Positions 50,991-63,950 of a stretch of 64,000 nucleotides of DNA are shown here, piece by piece (positions within the stretch are counted from its first letter, which is position 1; each line of letters starts with the position of its first letter). The stretch lies in assembly GCF_000002995.4 (NCBI RefSeq), contig NW_025062479.1, positions 10,955,721-11,019,720 of the forward strand, in the 5' to 3' direction. The notes beneath the pieces are model-generated. The model searched no databases, was not told where the DNA came from, and worked only from the letters and a program-made list of their open reading frames with translations. The position numbers and the translations under genes were made by a program. The stretch is from Brugia malayi (Eukaryota; Nematoda; Chromadorea; Rhabditida; Onchocercidae).

Positions 50991-52246
50991 TTTGGACTAA
51001 ACTCTTCCTAAATCGATTTCAATTTCTTTTACTTCCTATTACACTATTTAGTAGTGTGAAATACTCATCCATTTCCACTTTCCAACTATTTTAGCAATTA
51101 AGAAATCTAATTTAAAAACATATGTTTGTACTTGTTGTTATTCATTATTAGTATTATGAAATTATATATTTAAAAGATCTTTTTTTTTTTTCAGTTTTAG
51201 CTCTTTTTTAAGGTTTATAATAATAATAATAATAATAACGATAATTGTAATAGCAATAGTGATAATAACAGTAGTAATGATAATATTATTAATATTAGCA
51301 ATAAGAACAATTAGTAATTAATAATAATAGTAAACAATAGTAGCAATTAATAATAATAATAAATGTTGCTAAAAATGTTTAACATTTTCTATGTTATAGA
51401 GCAAAATAATGGATCAAATTTTGTTTTTTATGTTAAGTTTCTTTGTTTTGTTGAGAAATTCAAAAAATTAAAATGCGCATTTTAAATTAAATCCTTATAT
51501 ATCAAATTTTAATAATGATTTTCTTCTTTCTTTTTTTCTGTTCGTCAAGATTTGTCAATTTTTTAAAGGCCAAATATAAAATAATAAAATAACTTAATCA
51601 CTTCGTTTATGCATCATTTATGTGAAAAAAAAATTGTTGATATACAATAAAACATCTACCCACTAATTAAATTTCATTTCAATTTTTCCTTCTTTTATTG
51701 TAATATTTCATTTTCGCATGATGTTTGTTTATTTGTTTATTTGTTTGTTCTCTGTTTGTCTGTTCGTTCATTTATTTACTTATTTATTTGTTTGTTTGTT
51801 TTCTATCGCATATTCTACAGTAACATTTTTTTTTTCGCTTCATCATTTTAAATTATCTCTTCAACTTCAAAAAATCAACTAAAAGTGGTAAAACTAGAGC
51901 ATTTCAAACTTTCCTTATTTCATTCTGTAATTTGAGTAAAACAAAATTTCATGTTGTAAATGAATGAAATGAAAGAAATGAAGTGCAGCATTTCTTCTTA
52001 TTTTCGTTAAGCTTTTTTTTTTTCTTTTTTTCAGACTTTTAAAAAATTTAAGAGATTGTTGAGAAGACATTTCCACTAGCAGTAAATTTAATCCATTAGT
52101 AAGTTTTGAATTTTTGCCGAAATATTTCTTCCTAATCTGTGATAAATTTCACTTTCCTGCTTCTTTTTTCTGTCTTTTTTTTTTGTTCACTTTTCTCCAA
52201 TCGAAATATTTGAAATATTTTTTTTTATTTCATATTGATTAAATTT

Positions 52247-52280
<34 letters not shown>

Positions 52281-53181
52281 TATCAATTTTACGAGGTGTT
52301 TCTTTTGTCTACTACCAATATCATTTCAGTTCATTTCAATCACTGGATGGATGAAAGCAAATTTTTATTTTTCATTCAGTTTGAGAAATTTAATTTTACA
52401 ATTATCATACTGTTTTCTTATTCTTATTCTTTGCTACTAATATTTTCATTGAGGGAAAATTTTTAACAATACTTAAAAGTTGTTTGTTTGTTTTATTACT
52501 AGGTAGCACTTAAAGCTATTTTTGGTTAGCTCTTTAAAAAAAAAAAAAGCAAAAAGATTTGAATAAATTTTTTTAATTTTGATTATTGAGAAATATTTCT
52601 TGTGCAGTTTACTACTTAAACCTTTTAGGATTTAAATCAATTAATGCATTTTTTTTAAAAGTTTTCCTTTAAATTCCCCTTCTTTTTGTATACTTTTTTT
52701 TCTTGTTTGCTATTTCTCCGTTTCGAATTATACTAATTCATTCATTATTTAACAATTAACTATATTTTGACATCTAAAAAAATAATAGAATTTGGAACTT
52801 TATTTATTCCGTACATTTCTTTTTTTCTTTTTATTAATTTTTATTTTAAAGCTGATCATTATTGCTGCATTTTGGTCTTTACCCTACAACATATCTCCAT
52901 CTATTGATATTTCATCTACTGGTGAAAACTACAGCAACAAACAACAATAACGACAAACAGTCAACAAGAGAGGGACAGACAAACACAGAGACAGAGAGAA
53001 AACAAAGAAAAAAAGTAGAAATACAAACGAACTGGCTAATAATACTAGTAGTAGCAACAAATTTGGTCCTTTGACTATTTCATCGTTTCATTCTTCAACT
53101 TCTGCTACTGCTACTACTACTACTACTAGTGCTATACGATTTCCGGATGCTATTCGTTTTTGTATTCGAACTGCTGAAAAA

Positions 53182-55590
53182 ATGACTGATATTGCAAAAG
53201 AAGCTGCAAAATTAAATGGACATAATTTTACCAGTGGTAATAGTAATAATCATAATAATAACAATAATAATAATGATGATAGTATTGATCAACAACAACA
53301 GCAAACAGCTCGTTTTATTACATCTACAACAAATTTTGAATTCCGTCCGTCATCAAAAGAAAATGGAAAAAATCCGAAAGGAACTCGAAGTAAATCACCA
53401 GGCGCATTTATTGAACGTTTGTCAAGTTTTGCTCGTGGTAAATATCGAAGTAGTTTATCGGAACGTCCCACACAATCCAAAAATTACGATGAACGTCCAC
53501 GACGGGTTCTTTTTTTTTGTTTTCATTCTATAATCATTATTACTATTATTATTTATTTATTATTATTACTAATTATTATGTTATTACAGAATTTTTACAA
53601 TTATTTAATTAATAAATGATTTGTTGAAATTTGTTTTAAAATAGCTGAAAATTATAATATGATATGGTAATTGTCATTTTTTATTAATTTAATATATTAA
53701 TTGTAAATTTCTCTTACGAAAATTTTTGTTCATCTAATCTATTATAGTTTAGGTATTATAATTAATTACATATAAGTTCTGCTGATTTGTATCAATGAAT
53801 AGCTTAATCTTAGAATATTTATGTAATTTTAATCGTATTCCTTTAAATTTAATTTTTTAGCTAATATTGATTATTTTCTTCAGTATTTTTTCTGTAAACA
53901 TTTTTAAAAAATGAATTTTTTTTAAACTCTCTTTACCTTTCCTTTTTCTATTACATAATAATGATTTGGATAAGCAAATAGATTTTTCACTCTTTCTCTT
54001 TCGTTCGCTAAATACTTAATGTATTAAATTAAATATGCATGCATAATATACTTATTAATACATCATTGATCAAATATTAATTTTTACAGTCACTTCTCTT
54101 TATTTTTTAATTTTTCATAAAATTCTGGATTGATCATTTTATAATTTGAGCAAATTAAGTAAACAACTGTTTTTTTTTTTTTTTTTTTTTTTTGTTTTCA
54201 ACTAAATTTTCCTTTCATTTTAATCTATATATATATATATATATATATATGTTTATGAAGTTTAGCCTATAACCAGTTTAATTATTTTAATTAAATATAT
54301 TTTAATGGATAAGAAAAAAAATATGGAACGAATTGTCAAATTACATAAAATACGTCAATATTGCTATATAGTTTGATAATTTACTTAATATTTTTTCCAA
54401 TTAAAAATTTTGTATTTCATTCCTTTTATTTTACTTGAGAAAAGATCTAGCAAATTTTAATTTTTTGTTTTTCACAAAAATTATTTTCTTTTTGTCACTT
54501 TCTTTTGTTGCTAGTAATATGCATAAAAACTTTATCACAAGCATTTAATGATAATTTTATAGATTAATTGATTGCTTTATTGCTTTGATAATATAAATGA
54601 ACACAATGACTACTCTTTATATTAATCAACATTAAGTTTGAATTTATGTGTTTTAAAAAAAAAGCAAACTTATTATTTAGTACTTGTTGACTGCTTCATT
54701 TTTGATTATGTCAACAAGATAGATATGATAAATGTTGATGAAATTCAATTTTATATATTTATTTATTTGTTGATGTCATTTTGAACATCACTTATTAAAT
54801 TTTTTCATTTTTTTTCTAAAATCTCATTTATAAAATATTATATGATACATTCTGTGGAATCTATTACTTTGAAAATATAAGTGAAAACAAAAATTACTCT
54901 TTGAGTAATCATAATTAAATTTAAATTTATTTGTTGCTTTTAAATTATTCATTTAAGAAAACAGAAAGGAAAAGTGTAACCGACAAACAAAAATGAGCAA
55001 TGATTTTGAGAACTATTGCCAGACTTAAGACTTAGCAAGAAATAATAAAACGGATTTCTCTTAGTAACATTCTAATTTTTTTGAAATATTCCCCGAAAAA
55101 CATAGCAAAAAAAAAAGAAAAAGTCCGCTGAACTTAAAATAATTCCTAATTATCTTCTTTTAGTAATTATTAGTATATGTATTACTGTGTGATGAATTAA
55201 TTTATTTATTCCAATGAAGAATACTCACTTATTATAAAAATTAGGAAAAAAAATGCTAATAAAGATAATTCTTTTTAAAAATAAATAAAATGAGTAAAAA
55301 ATACATCGAAAAAGTTTTTTTTTTCTTTTTTCCCCTTTTTCATTCAAAACAAATCTCAAATTAATGAAAAATTAATAAAGAAAGAATTTTTAATTGATCG
55401 ATGAAAAAATTTCCTTATTTAAAAAAAAAAAGGAAAATTGAGAACCATTATTGCGCTAGGCAATTCTTTTTTCATTGTTATATATTTATTGTATAATTTT
55501 TTAATATAAATTATTTTAAATTTTGAAAAGTTTTAATTTAAAATTTTTGAGTGAATCTTTGTTCGATTATTTATTATAATTTTATAATAT

Positions 55591-55623
<33 letters not shown>

Positions 55624-57199
55624 CATTGATTAATAGTAATGTTTGCATGTTTGCAGGACTTGCAAAGAGATTTGCAGAAGTGCAAAGATAATGAGGAAAC
55701 ACGATTGGATCTAAGCTCTTCCGATGTAAGTACATTCTTTTAAAGCAGTAAGTAAATATTATTACAATGTTAATCTTTTTTTTTTGCAACATTTATTAAT
55801 TTTTTCCTAGTTAACCTTTGAACTCTTGATTTTTAAGAAGTAATAAAATATTTTATTCAGTTAAAGTCTTTCACATAATGGATTAATTGAAATGAGTAAA
55901 TGATACAATCGAATAATTAACATTATTAAAATATATGTTTAAGATAGTTTTTTTTTTTTGAATTATTTTTTTTTCCGTTTTCAGATTGTAAGCATTCCAT
56001 CATCAATTCGTGATTTAGTCCAACTAACAGAATTATTCCTCTATAAAAACAAATTATCCATATTACCAAATGAAATTGGTAATTTAGTTAATTTGAAAAA
56101 ATTGGGTTTAAGTGAAAATGGTCTCACATCATTACCGGATACACTTGCCGCACTTACACATCTTGAAACACTGGATTTGCGCCACAATAAGCTATGCGAA
56201 GTTATTTTTATTTTATTTTTTTCATCTTTTAAAGAGAAAAAAGGAGGGAAATAAGAAAAGAAAAATAATAATTCCTTGGAGAATTATTGAGAATTTTCAT
56301 ATAACAAGCAATTTGATTTTAATGGTGATTTTTCGTATAAATAATGGTGATTTTTCGTTTATTTTTTTTAATGATGAAAATTAAATGAGGTACATATAAA
56401 ATTTTAAAATGGAATTCAAAATTTTGATATACTACTATAATTAATTAAACAAATATTTGACTTTCCCTTCTTTCGTTTTTCCTTTATATGCTAGTAAATG
56501 GAAAATTTATTTTTAAAAGTTTTTGTTACTTAATTTTTAATTTTGAATTAAGCTATTTATCAGTAAATATTAGTTAATGGTAAAATTTTTTTTTTTTTTA
56601 TTTTTCTTTTTCTTTTTTCTTTCAGTTACCATCGGTTATTTATCAAATTAATTCACTGGAAACATTATGGTTGCGATATAATCGAATTGTTTCAATTGGT
56701 TCTGAGATTAGTCGTTTGAAACGTTTGAAAATGATTGATTTACGAGAAAATAAGATCCGCGAATTACCATCAACAATTGGACAAATTAAATCGCTTGTTG
56801 TGTGTTTACTTAGTTACAATCATTTAAGAACTATACCGGAAGGTTCATATTTTATTTTGTTTTTTTTTTTATTTTATGAAATTTTTTTTTTATTTTATTA
56901 TTGAATTATTATTATTATTAATTATTATTATTATTGTGTCGTTGTTGTTATTATTGTTTATTATTATTAGTATTAGTTTATTACTATTGGTATTAGTATA
57001 TTATTAGTTTAGTAATAGCATTAGTTTTAGAATTAGTATTATGTTAGTATATTAGTGCTTGTATTACTATTAGTACTGGTACCAGTATATTAGTATTAGT
57101 GTATTATTATTAGTTTTATTATTAATTTTTGTATTAGTATTAGTTTATTAGTATTGGTATTACTATTACTATTAGTTTTTAGTATTAACTATAACTAAC

Positions 57200-57239
<40 letters not shown>

Positions 57240-60193
57240 GAGCTCCAAAAAAAAGTTATTTTTTAAACTAAATTAATTGGTCATATTTAATCGAATCAAT
57301 TAATCATATCAATTAAAGTGAAGTTGATTCTTTGTTGTTAAGTTATTTTCAAATTTAGAGGCGAGAAAAAGATTTCTCATAATTTACTGTTTTTTTTTAC
57401 ATACTTTATTGTTATTATTATTTTTTTTTTCGTTATGTTTGTTATTTTTTCTTTCAATTTTGAAGAAATTGGTGAGTGTTCCGAACTTACACAGCTAGAT
57501 TTGCAACACAATGATCTCGTATCATTACCAGAATCAATGGGTAATTTGCAAAATTTAATTCGGTTGGGTATACGTTATAATAAATTACGACATTTACCAT
57601 CTGGAATGGCATTTTGTTATAAACTTGAAGAATTCATAGTTGAAAGCAATCAGTTGGAAGCTTTACCGGTTATTCATTTTCATTTTGTAGTTCAATAAAT
57701 TTCAGTACTTAAGTTATGGCATGAATTGAAATTAAAGATTAAATATCTAAAATCGTTTATTAAATAACTGTCAAATTTTTAATTTCTTATCACTTATTAG
57801 TAACTAATTTCATCTACTCATTAATGTGTTTTTTTTTTTTTCTTTTAATTTTAAAATGTTTTTTTCTTTTCTAGGAAGGGATGCTTACTTCATTACCGAA
57901 TCTTAAGACAGTTAATTTGAGTCGTAATGAATTAACCGTTTTTCCATCTGGTGGACCTCAACAATTTGCATCTTGTGTGGTATAATTACTTTTCTCCGAA
58001 AAATAAGATTAATTTTAATTTGATTAAAAAAACTCCGGGAAATTGAATACATTATTGAACTTAATATTGATTATTGAATTTAATAAAATTCAATTTGTCT
58101 AAGAATAATTTTTTTTTCTTCTAAAACTTCAAATACAATCAGCTGTACTCATAATAGTTGATAATCAGTATGTTTATTAGAAAAAACAAGACAAAAAGAA
58201 GAGAGAGAGAGGACAAAAAAACCTCTCAATTACCTTGGAACTTTAAAATATTTTAATGGTTTCATTTTCAATTTATCATCTTCTTTATTCTGTTTGTGAA
58301 TTTGTTACCATTGTATTAATTGAAAGAATTACGATTGAAACCACAGAATTTCAATTTTTCGTAGTTTCGATTATTACAAATTTTAAATATAATTTTTATC
58401 GCATTATTTCGACATTAATTGTTTCGACATTAATTTATTGAAATATGAAATAAGACCTGAAGAATTCTTGGGAAATAATTTTTTCTGAAAATTATTGATA
58501 AATAAAGCTGTAATCCTCACCTTTTTTGCTTTATCGTTTTAAAATTAATTTCATTTAAGTCTCCTAATTTCAGTCAATTAATATGGAGCATAATGGAATA
58601 GCAAAAATTCCATTTGGAATATTCTCCAAAGCAACCGGTCTAACTAAACTTAATTTGAAAGAGAATGCTCTTACATCAATGCCACTTGGTTGGTTTATTT
58701 ATGCATAATTAAATTTTATATCATATAATTTGCTTGTGACTAAAATTTACTCCTCATTTTTACATTATAAATTCATTTATTCTTTTATTCAATTAACATT
58801 TTGATTTCATTTGTTTTTTACTTTTTTGATTTTTTCGATATTGAATTAGCATTTTATTTAAAAAGTTTCATTTTCTTCACATTCTAAATTTGCTAATCAC
58901 TTATTTACACTTTTTTTTTTGAATTTTCTAGAATAGAAAAAAGTTATAATATCTATTACGGGTGTTGGTATTGAGTAATAATATCTATTCTAGACATGGG
59001 TTGTTGGCTAGCGATGACAGAATTGAATTTATCCACAAATCAACTTCGTGTCCTTCCTGATGATGTTGATAAACTTGTTAATTTAGAAGTATGCCAAATA
59101 ATATTGAAAATGATACTTTAATCAGATATATGATACTTTAAAGCTTCTATTTTTGATTAAAATTGCACAAAATTAATTTCACACTTTATTACAGGTGTTG
59201 GTATTGAGTAATAATATGCTAAAAAAGCTTCCATCACAAATTGGTAGTTTGAAAAAGCTTCGTGAATTGGATTTGGAGGAAAATGAATTGGATACAATAC
59301 CGAATGAAATTGGTTAGTTTAAATTGGAAATTTCAAACTTTTTAATTTTGAACTGAAAAAAATATTGTTGTTGATGTGTTTTGCAGGTTTTGTGTCAAGT
59401 TTAACAAAGCTTTGGATACAATCAAATAAATTAGTTGGTCTGCCGCGAACAATTGGGTTTATTTTAAATTCCAATTTTCATGCAGTTTTATTTAAAATAG
59501 AATTTACCCCTGGCTTTTTTCCTTTCTTTCATCAGTCAGCATTATTTTAATAACTTTAGAAATCTGACCAATTTGACCGATTTACGAGCAGGAGAAAATA
59601 ACTTAACATCTCTACCCGAAGAGATCGGTTAGTCATATTTTGCCAAAAAAAAGCGAAGTTGTTTTCAAAATCTTTTCCAGATTTCTTCTATACTGATTAA
59701 GTATTCCTATTTTTGTATCCATTAACTGGCTTTTTTTTCTGTAATTCTAACTTTATTGGTGATTTTGATATTCTTTTAAAAATTTATAGCAGTCGAAGTT
59801 AAAAATTTCTGAGATTTTTTGGAAGTTTCCAATTTTGTTTTTTTTATAATACTTTTCATTTTAAGGCAATTTGGATTCACTGAAAAGTCTTTATATCAAT
59901 GATAACCCATCGCTTCACAATTTGCCATTTGAACTTGCGCTCTGTGCATCACTTGAAATTATGTCAATTGAAAACTGTCCATTATCACAGATACCTCCCG
60001 AAATTACCGCGGGTGGTCCTTCTCTTGTTATTCAGGTAATAACCATTATAAAATATTCTAATCATATTTTAATTTGAAATGATAAATTATTTTCAATTTA
60101 ACATACTCAATATATATAATTTATTTATTTTATAAGCATTTTCATTTTCAGTACCTCAAGATGCAAGGCCCATATAGGGTTATGAATATGTAA
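53182..60193 (+). CDS. soc-2: SHOC2/SUR-8 (soc-2) leucine-rich-repeat scaffold
   Basis: Thirteen exons join in phase to 603 residues: 53182-53505, 55657-55725, 55985-56200, 56626-56842, 57466-57668, 57875-57979, 58574-58688, 58994-59088, 59195-59312, 59387-59456, 59560-59627, 59866-60035, 60152-60193. The protein is a near-continuous stack of ~23-residue leucine-rich repeats ([58 protein letters not shown]) with the SHOC2-specific [50 protein letters not shown] and terminal [13 protein letters not shown]2 forms a phosphatase complex with M-Ras/Ras-GTP and PP1 that dephosphorylates RAF and boosts ERK signalling. The first exon is Asn/Gln/Ser-rich (disordered) and open upstream of the ATG as far as 52951, so it may be longer; its donor GTTCTT is weak. 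The body is sure, the start is not. Confidence 0.95.
58954..58984 (+). repeat. 31-base copy of the SHOC2 exon 9 acceptor edge inside intron 7
   Basis: The segment matches 59187-59217 (the intron end and first 23 bases of the exon beginning GTGTTGGTATTGAG) at 30 of 31 positions. The one difference changes the acceptor ACAGG to ACGGG, which removes the AG. A 12-base direct repeat ATAATATCTATT flanks it at 58946-58957 and 58978-58989. The real acceptor (TTCTAG) of the next exon follows at once. Confidence 0.85.
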
Positions 60194-61685
60194 ATATTGA
60201 TTGTATTTAATATATTGGCTTCTTTATTGGCATTAAAATAGGATCGTCAAAACATGGATTTTTCGACATACTGTCAATTTTCTACTTTTTACCTTTTTTT
60301 CTTTTTAAATACTATAATTCTGGTACCTCTATTGCAAAGTTTATATATCAAAGCAAAATCGTGATATTTATTTTCCTTAAAATTTGGTTTGAAATATTCC
60401 AAAGTTAATTATTCGTTTCTAATTAAAATAATTAAACGTAATTTGAAGTGGAAAAAAGTAGATAATTATGTGCTATAAATTGTTTATTTTTCCGTTTTTT
60501 GATTTCTGTTTAAATTAGTCCTTCAATTTACTCCATAACAGTTCACTTGCCATCATTATCAGTATAATTACTGCTGTGCAAATATAATTCGCTTTATTAT
60601 TATTATTCAATGAAATTAAAATTGTTCATCCATGCTCATTTTATGATTTGAAAAGAATTTAATGATTTCTTTTTTAAATATTTGAAAAAAAAAATATTTA
60701 ACTTTGGAATCTTAATGCAAGAATGATTTCATTTATCTTGCAAAGAAAGACGAAAAAAAAAAAACATTCCGTTATAATAATTAATTTAAACTTCGAACCA
60801 TAAAGTTAAACAAAAAATATTAAGAAATCTGTATTTTCTAATGCAGTTAAAATCAAAAACCTTTGCCTTTTATCTTAGAGGAAAAAAATTGTACTTTTAA
60901 ATTAAATTAAACGTTTAATTAGTAATTAGTATAATTGAAACGAACATATAAATTTCTTTTACACCTTTTGAATCAAGCATTTGCTTATAAATTGAAATAT
61001 AAACTTGAGACTTTTTTTTAAATCATTCATGAAACGGGTATGGTACCAGTATTTCCATCCAATTTTTTTTTTTTCTTGTTGCTCGGTGAATACAGTGGTT
61101 TTATATATTATAACTTTCCTCTATATTTATAGTCTTGTTATTGTTATTACCTTTTCTTTTTCTTTTTTTGATGCTAAAACTTTTTCCATTGAAATTTTTC
61201 TGTCCAACTAAAAAATTTTTCATGCTACTTTTACTTTTTTCCTTTCAAATTTTAAAGTTTCATCATTAATATTTTTTATTTTTTATATTTTACATTATCA
61301 ATAAAATGAAAAGAAAAAAAATAAAAAAATTGTTTATTTATTTGATATGTTTTGGAAAAAGAAAAAAATTAATTTTATTCGTCATTCTTTCATTTTCATC
61401 AAATTTTTATGCTCTTTTTCTTCTTTTCTTTTCTTTTAGTTTTGAAAAAAAGGAGAAAAACAAATTGCTGATTTGTTATTATTATGAAATATTCAAAAAT
61501 TTAATGACATTGTTACTGATTTGTTTTTGTTTCTTTTTTTATTCATTCACTCTTGTAGTGTCTTATTATTATAATTTGTTGTGAATAAATTTTTTTTTCT
61601 CTCCTTTTGTTTCCTTTTGTTTCTTTGTTTGAATTACCTGATTTTTTCAAAAGAAATAAAAATAAAGAAATACTTTCAATCTAGG
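60194..61685. other. SHOC2 3' flank, no gene seen
   Basis: AT-rich sequence without a supported exon. An ATTAAA at 60232-60237, 39 bases after the SHOC2 stop, could be its polyadenylation signal. Open frames at 61005-61584 are low-complexity Phe/Lys/Ile translations. Confidence 0.5.
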
Positions 61686-61743
61686 AACAAACTTTCAACC
61701 TACAATTGGATTAAATGAAATTACTCTTAATTTAGCAATACAG
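61686..61743 (+). CDS. Weak candidate exon
   Basis: A 58-base segment between an acceptor (TTTCAATCTAG) and a donor (CAG/GTAATC) is open in one frame and reads TNFQPTIGLNEITLNLAIQ. It enters with two leading bases and leaves in phase 0. No family is recognised. It may belong with the phase-0 segments at 63505 and 63734, but nothing confirms that. Confidence 0.25.
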
Positions 61744-62599
61744 GTAATCAGAAGATAAATGCGTGAAGTGTCGCATTTAAAAGTGTAAAATTTATATTTT
61801 TATTTAGCAAATGTTTCAAAAGTAAATTATAATTATACACAAAAATACAAAAGTAAAAAAGCATCGGAAGTGTGCTATATTGAGTCATTACGAGGATCAT
61901 TGCGACGTCTAAGATTGTTTGTGCAATTAACCATTCTGATTAAGTAATTATTTGTAAGGAATGTTGTAATTTCCCTTTAAGCTTTATAATGCGCTGTCAT
62001 GAAGTGATGCAAGGTTATAATTTCAAAAATGTTAAATGTAAAATTCTCTTAATAATTCGATAAAAAGTCATGAAATATTTCCAAATATGTAAAGGAAATT
62101 ATATTTCTCAATTCGATTAAATGCCTTTTGATTTAATTTCCGCAACATCTCTTTACTGTTTTAAAACCTGGCAAATCATCAGTGTAAATTAACGTTAAAA
62201 TTTGATTGGACAAAAAGTGAATTTTATTCTCGCATTATGTAAATCATAGTATAGTTGTAAATTCACACCTATTACCATCAAGTTATTATTCAAGCAAATT
62301 TTAATTGATAAAGAAAGATATGATAAACTTTTTAAAAAAAGGATCCGAAGTATTTTAGATCTTTTTATACTTTAACAATTTTTTACAAATCATTACTTGT
62401 TATTGTATTCATTCCTTCATTATTTAGAAATCAAAATGATTTGCTTTATTTATCCAAAGTATTACCCAATATATAATGAAAAAAAAGGTGCAAAAATTTG
62501 TCTGAAATATATACATCTGTAACGAGAACAAAACGGAATCGATAATGTTACTTTCATTGCCCATCTCGTCAACACTAACGTTGTTGATGAGATGTTTGA

Positions 62600-63170
62600 A
62601 AATATTTTTAAATTACCGGGAAAACTTGAATTTACACGAATACTTGTGTGTAAACTTCGTAATGACGAAATTTTGTTATTAGATTCAATTATAGCAACGA
62701 TTCTCTGATAATTATCGGTAGTTAGCACTGGAGTTTTACTAATATTTCAACTAATGACGACAAATTGTCGTGCAGGTTTCAAACTCATCTGAAAGTGTCC
62801 CTGCCAATGATAAATCGCGGCTTACCAGGATTTTTAGATACTCCGAATTAGCGGGGAAGTTTGACGTTGCTGATGAGTGCTACTATGCGTTGTTTTCATT
62901 TTGGTATATAAGCTTTGTAGTGATGGAATTTCGTTATTAAACTGAATTATAGCAATGACTCTATATACCGGTAGCTAGTTCTGGAATTTTACTAATATTT
63001 CACTCAATAACGACAAATTGTCGCTCACTTCTCAAACGTAATATACCTTGTCCAATCTAAAATGTATCCTTCCTAACGGTAAATCACGGCTTGCCGCGAT
63101 TTTTAAATATTTCGAATTGCCGGGAAAACTTGACATTGCTGGTGACTTTCGTTGTACGTGAACGGTGTTA
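62600..63170. repeat. Two-and-a-half diverged units of a ~250-base tandem repeat
   Basis: Landmarks recur in order: TTTTTA.AT....GAATT.CCGGGAA, AACTTGA, CGTTATTA, ATTATAGCAA, TACCGGTAG-type sequence, TTTTACTAATATTTCA and the palindrome CGACAAATTGTCG (62758 and 63011, 253 bases apart). Units start near 62605, 62830 and 63100 and differ by roughly a fifth to a quarter of positions as judged by eye. GC content is above the flanks. No coding frame survives through the units, so this looks like a noncoding repeat family. Confidence 0.75.
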
Positions 63171-63504
63171 TGCACATTGCTTTCGGCTGTATATAGAAGC
63201 ATTGCACAACTGTTTTCTTTTAATTCTACAGCTTATTGTTTGCGGATCTTACGAATCTTTGTCATGTCGATCTCTCTTATCATTCTTCAGCTGATTTTCT
63301 GAAAATTCTTCATTTTATCGTTAGAAAATTGTCATTTATTTGTCAGCAAAAATTTAAATAATGTATAGCTTTACTGTTTCAAATCAACTTCTGAGTTGAC
63401 AAGAGTTTTTGAATACATGTAGTAATTCATTTACTCATTAAATTGTTTTTGTTTTTGTCCAATATAACTGGGAATAAATTTCTTCTCTGCTTTTTATGTC
63501 GCAG

Positions 63505-63950
63505 GATAAGGAAAACCACAATTTACCAGCGAGAGTTTACTCAGCAAACTATTACTTGGAGGGAAAGCTTTGAAAAAAGAGTTCATGTGCAATCTTAAAT
63601 TTCCATTTTTTTTTTTTTTTTTTTTTCATTGCGAAATTGGGATTTTGATACATAATTATAAATTAATTGTAATTTTGAAGTATGCGTCGTCTCTCTGGAT
63701 AATCTTTGCCATTGTCTACGAATTTTGTTGCAGTTTTTGAATTCGTCTTCTAGCCACTGTGAATCTAATATGCCTGATGATGATGATGATGCTGATACCA
63801 TGGTGAGTCAAGGTAATAGATGATCATTGGCATCCGTTGTGACCAAGGTTATGACAAATCTGCCTACGTTTGATTAAAGCACGACATCTTTTTTTCTAAT
63901 TGTCTTGAATTTATTTTCAGTTATTTTATATAGAAAGAGACAGAAACTAA
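63505..63950 (+). CDS. Candidate 3' exons of an unknown plus-strand gene
   Basis: Three open segments with acceptors are seen. Segment 63505-63573 follows GTCGCAG and reads DKENHNLPARVYSANYYLEG then KL and stop; an internal donor AGA/GTTTAC would cut it in phase 0. Segment 63734-63802 lies between TTGTTGCAG and ATG/GTGAGT and reads FLNSSSSHCESNMPDDDDDA then DTM. Segment 63921-63950 follows TTATTTTCAG and reads LFYIERDRN then stop. All are phase 0, so they could form one 3' end. Against this, a minus-strand open frame over 63595-63801 (MVSASSSSSGILDSQWLEDE...) is also protein-like and starts at an ATG. The strand is therefore uncertain. Confidence 0.3.

Larger units (their letters stand above)
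38871..53181 (+). other. 14-kb intron or gap between the two SHOC2 N-terminal regions
   Basis: No convincing internal exon could be supported. It contains many simple repeats: a TC/AT run (41280-41330), (TA)n at 44117-44166, TG-rich runs near 48165-48210, mixed TA/TG/TATG at 50911-50990 and AATAAT runs at 51218-51360. It also has a 12-bp perfect hairpin (42120-42154), a G-rich segment (44679-44708) and a GC-richer island (47815-47945). If the upstream exons do belong to SHOC2, this is a long first intron suitable for alternative promoters. Confidence 0.5.

Noticed and set aside
53216..53533. Other-frame and antisense open frames over the Asn-rich exon
   Set aside because: They are shadows of AAT/CAA repeat-rich coding sequence; only the frame ending in phase 0 at 53505 fits the downstream LRR exon.
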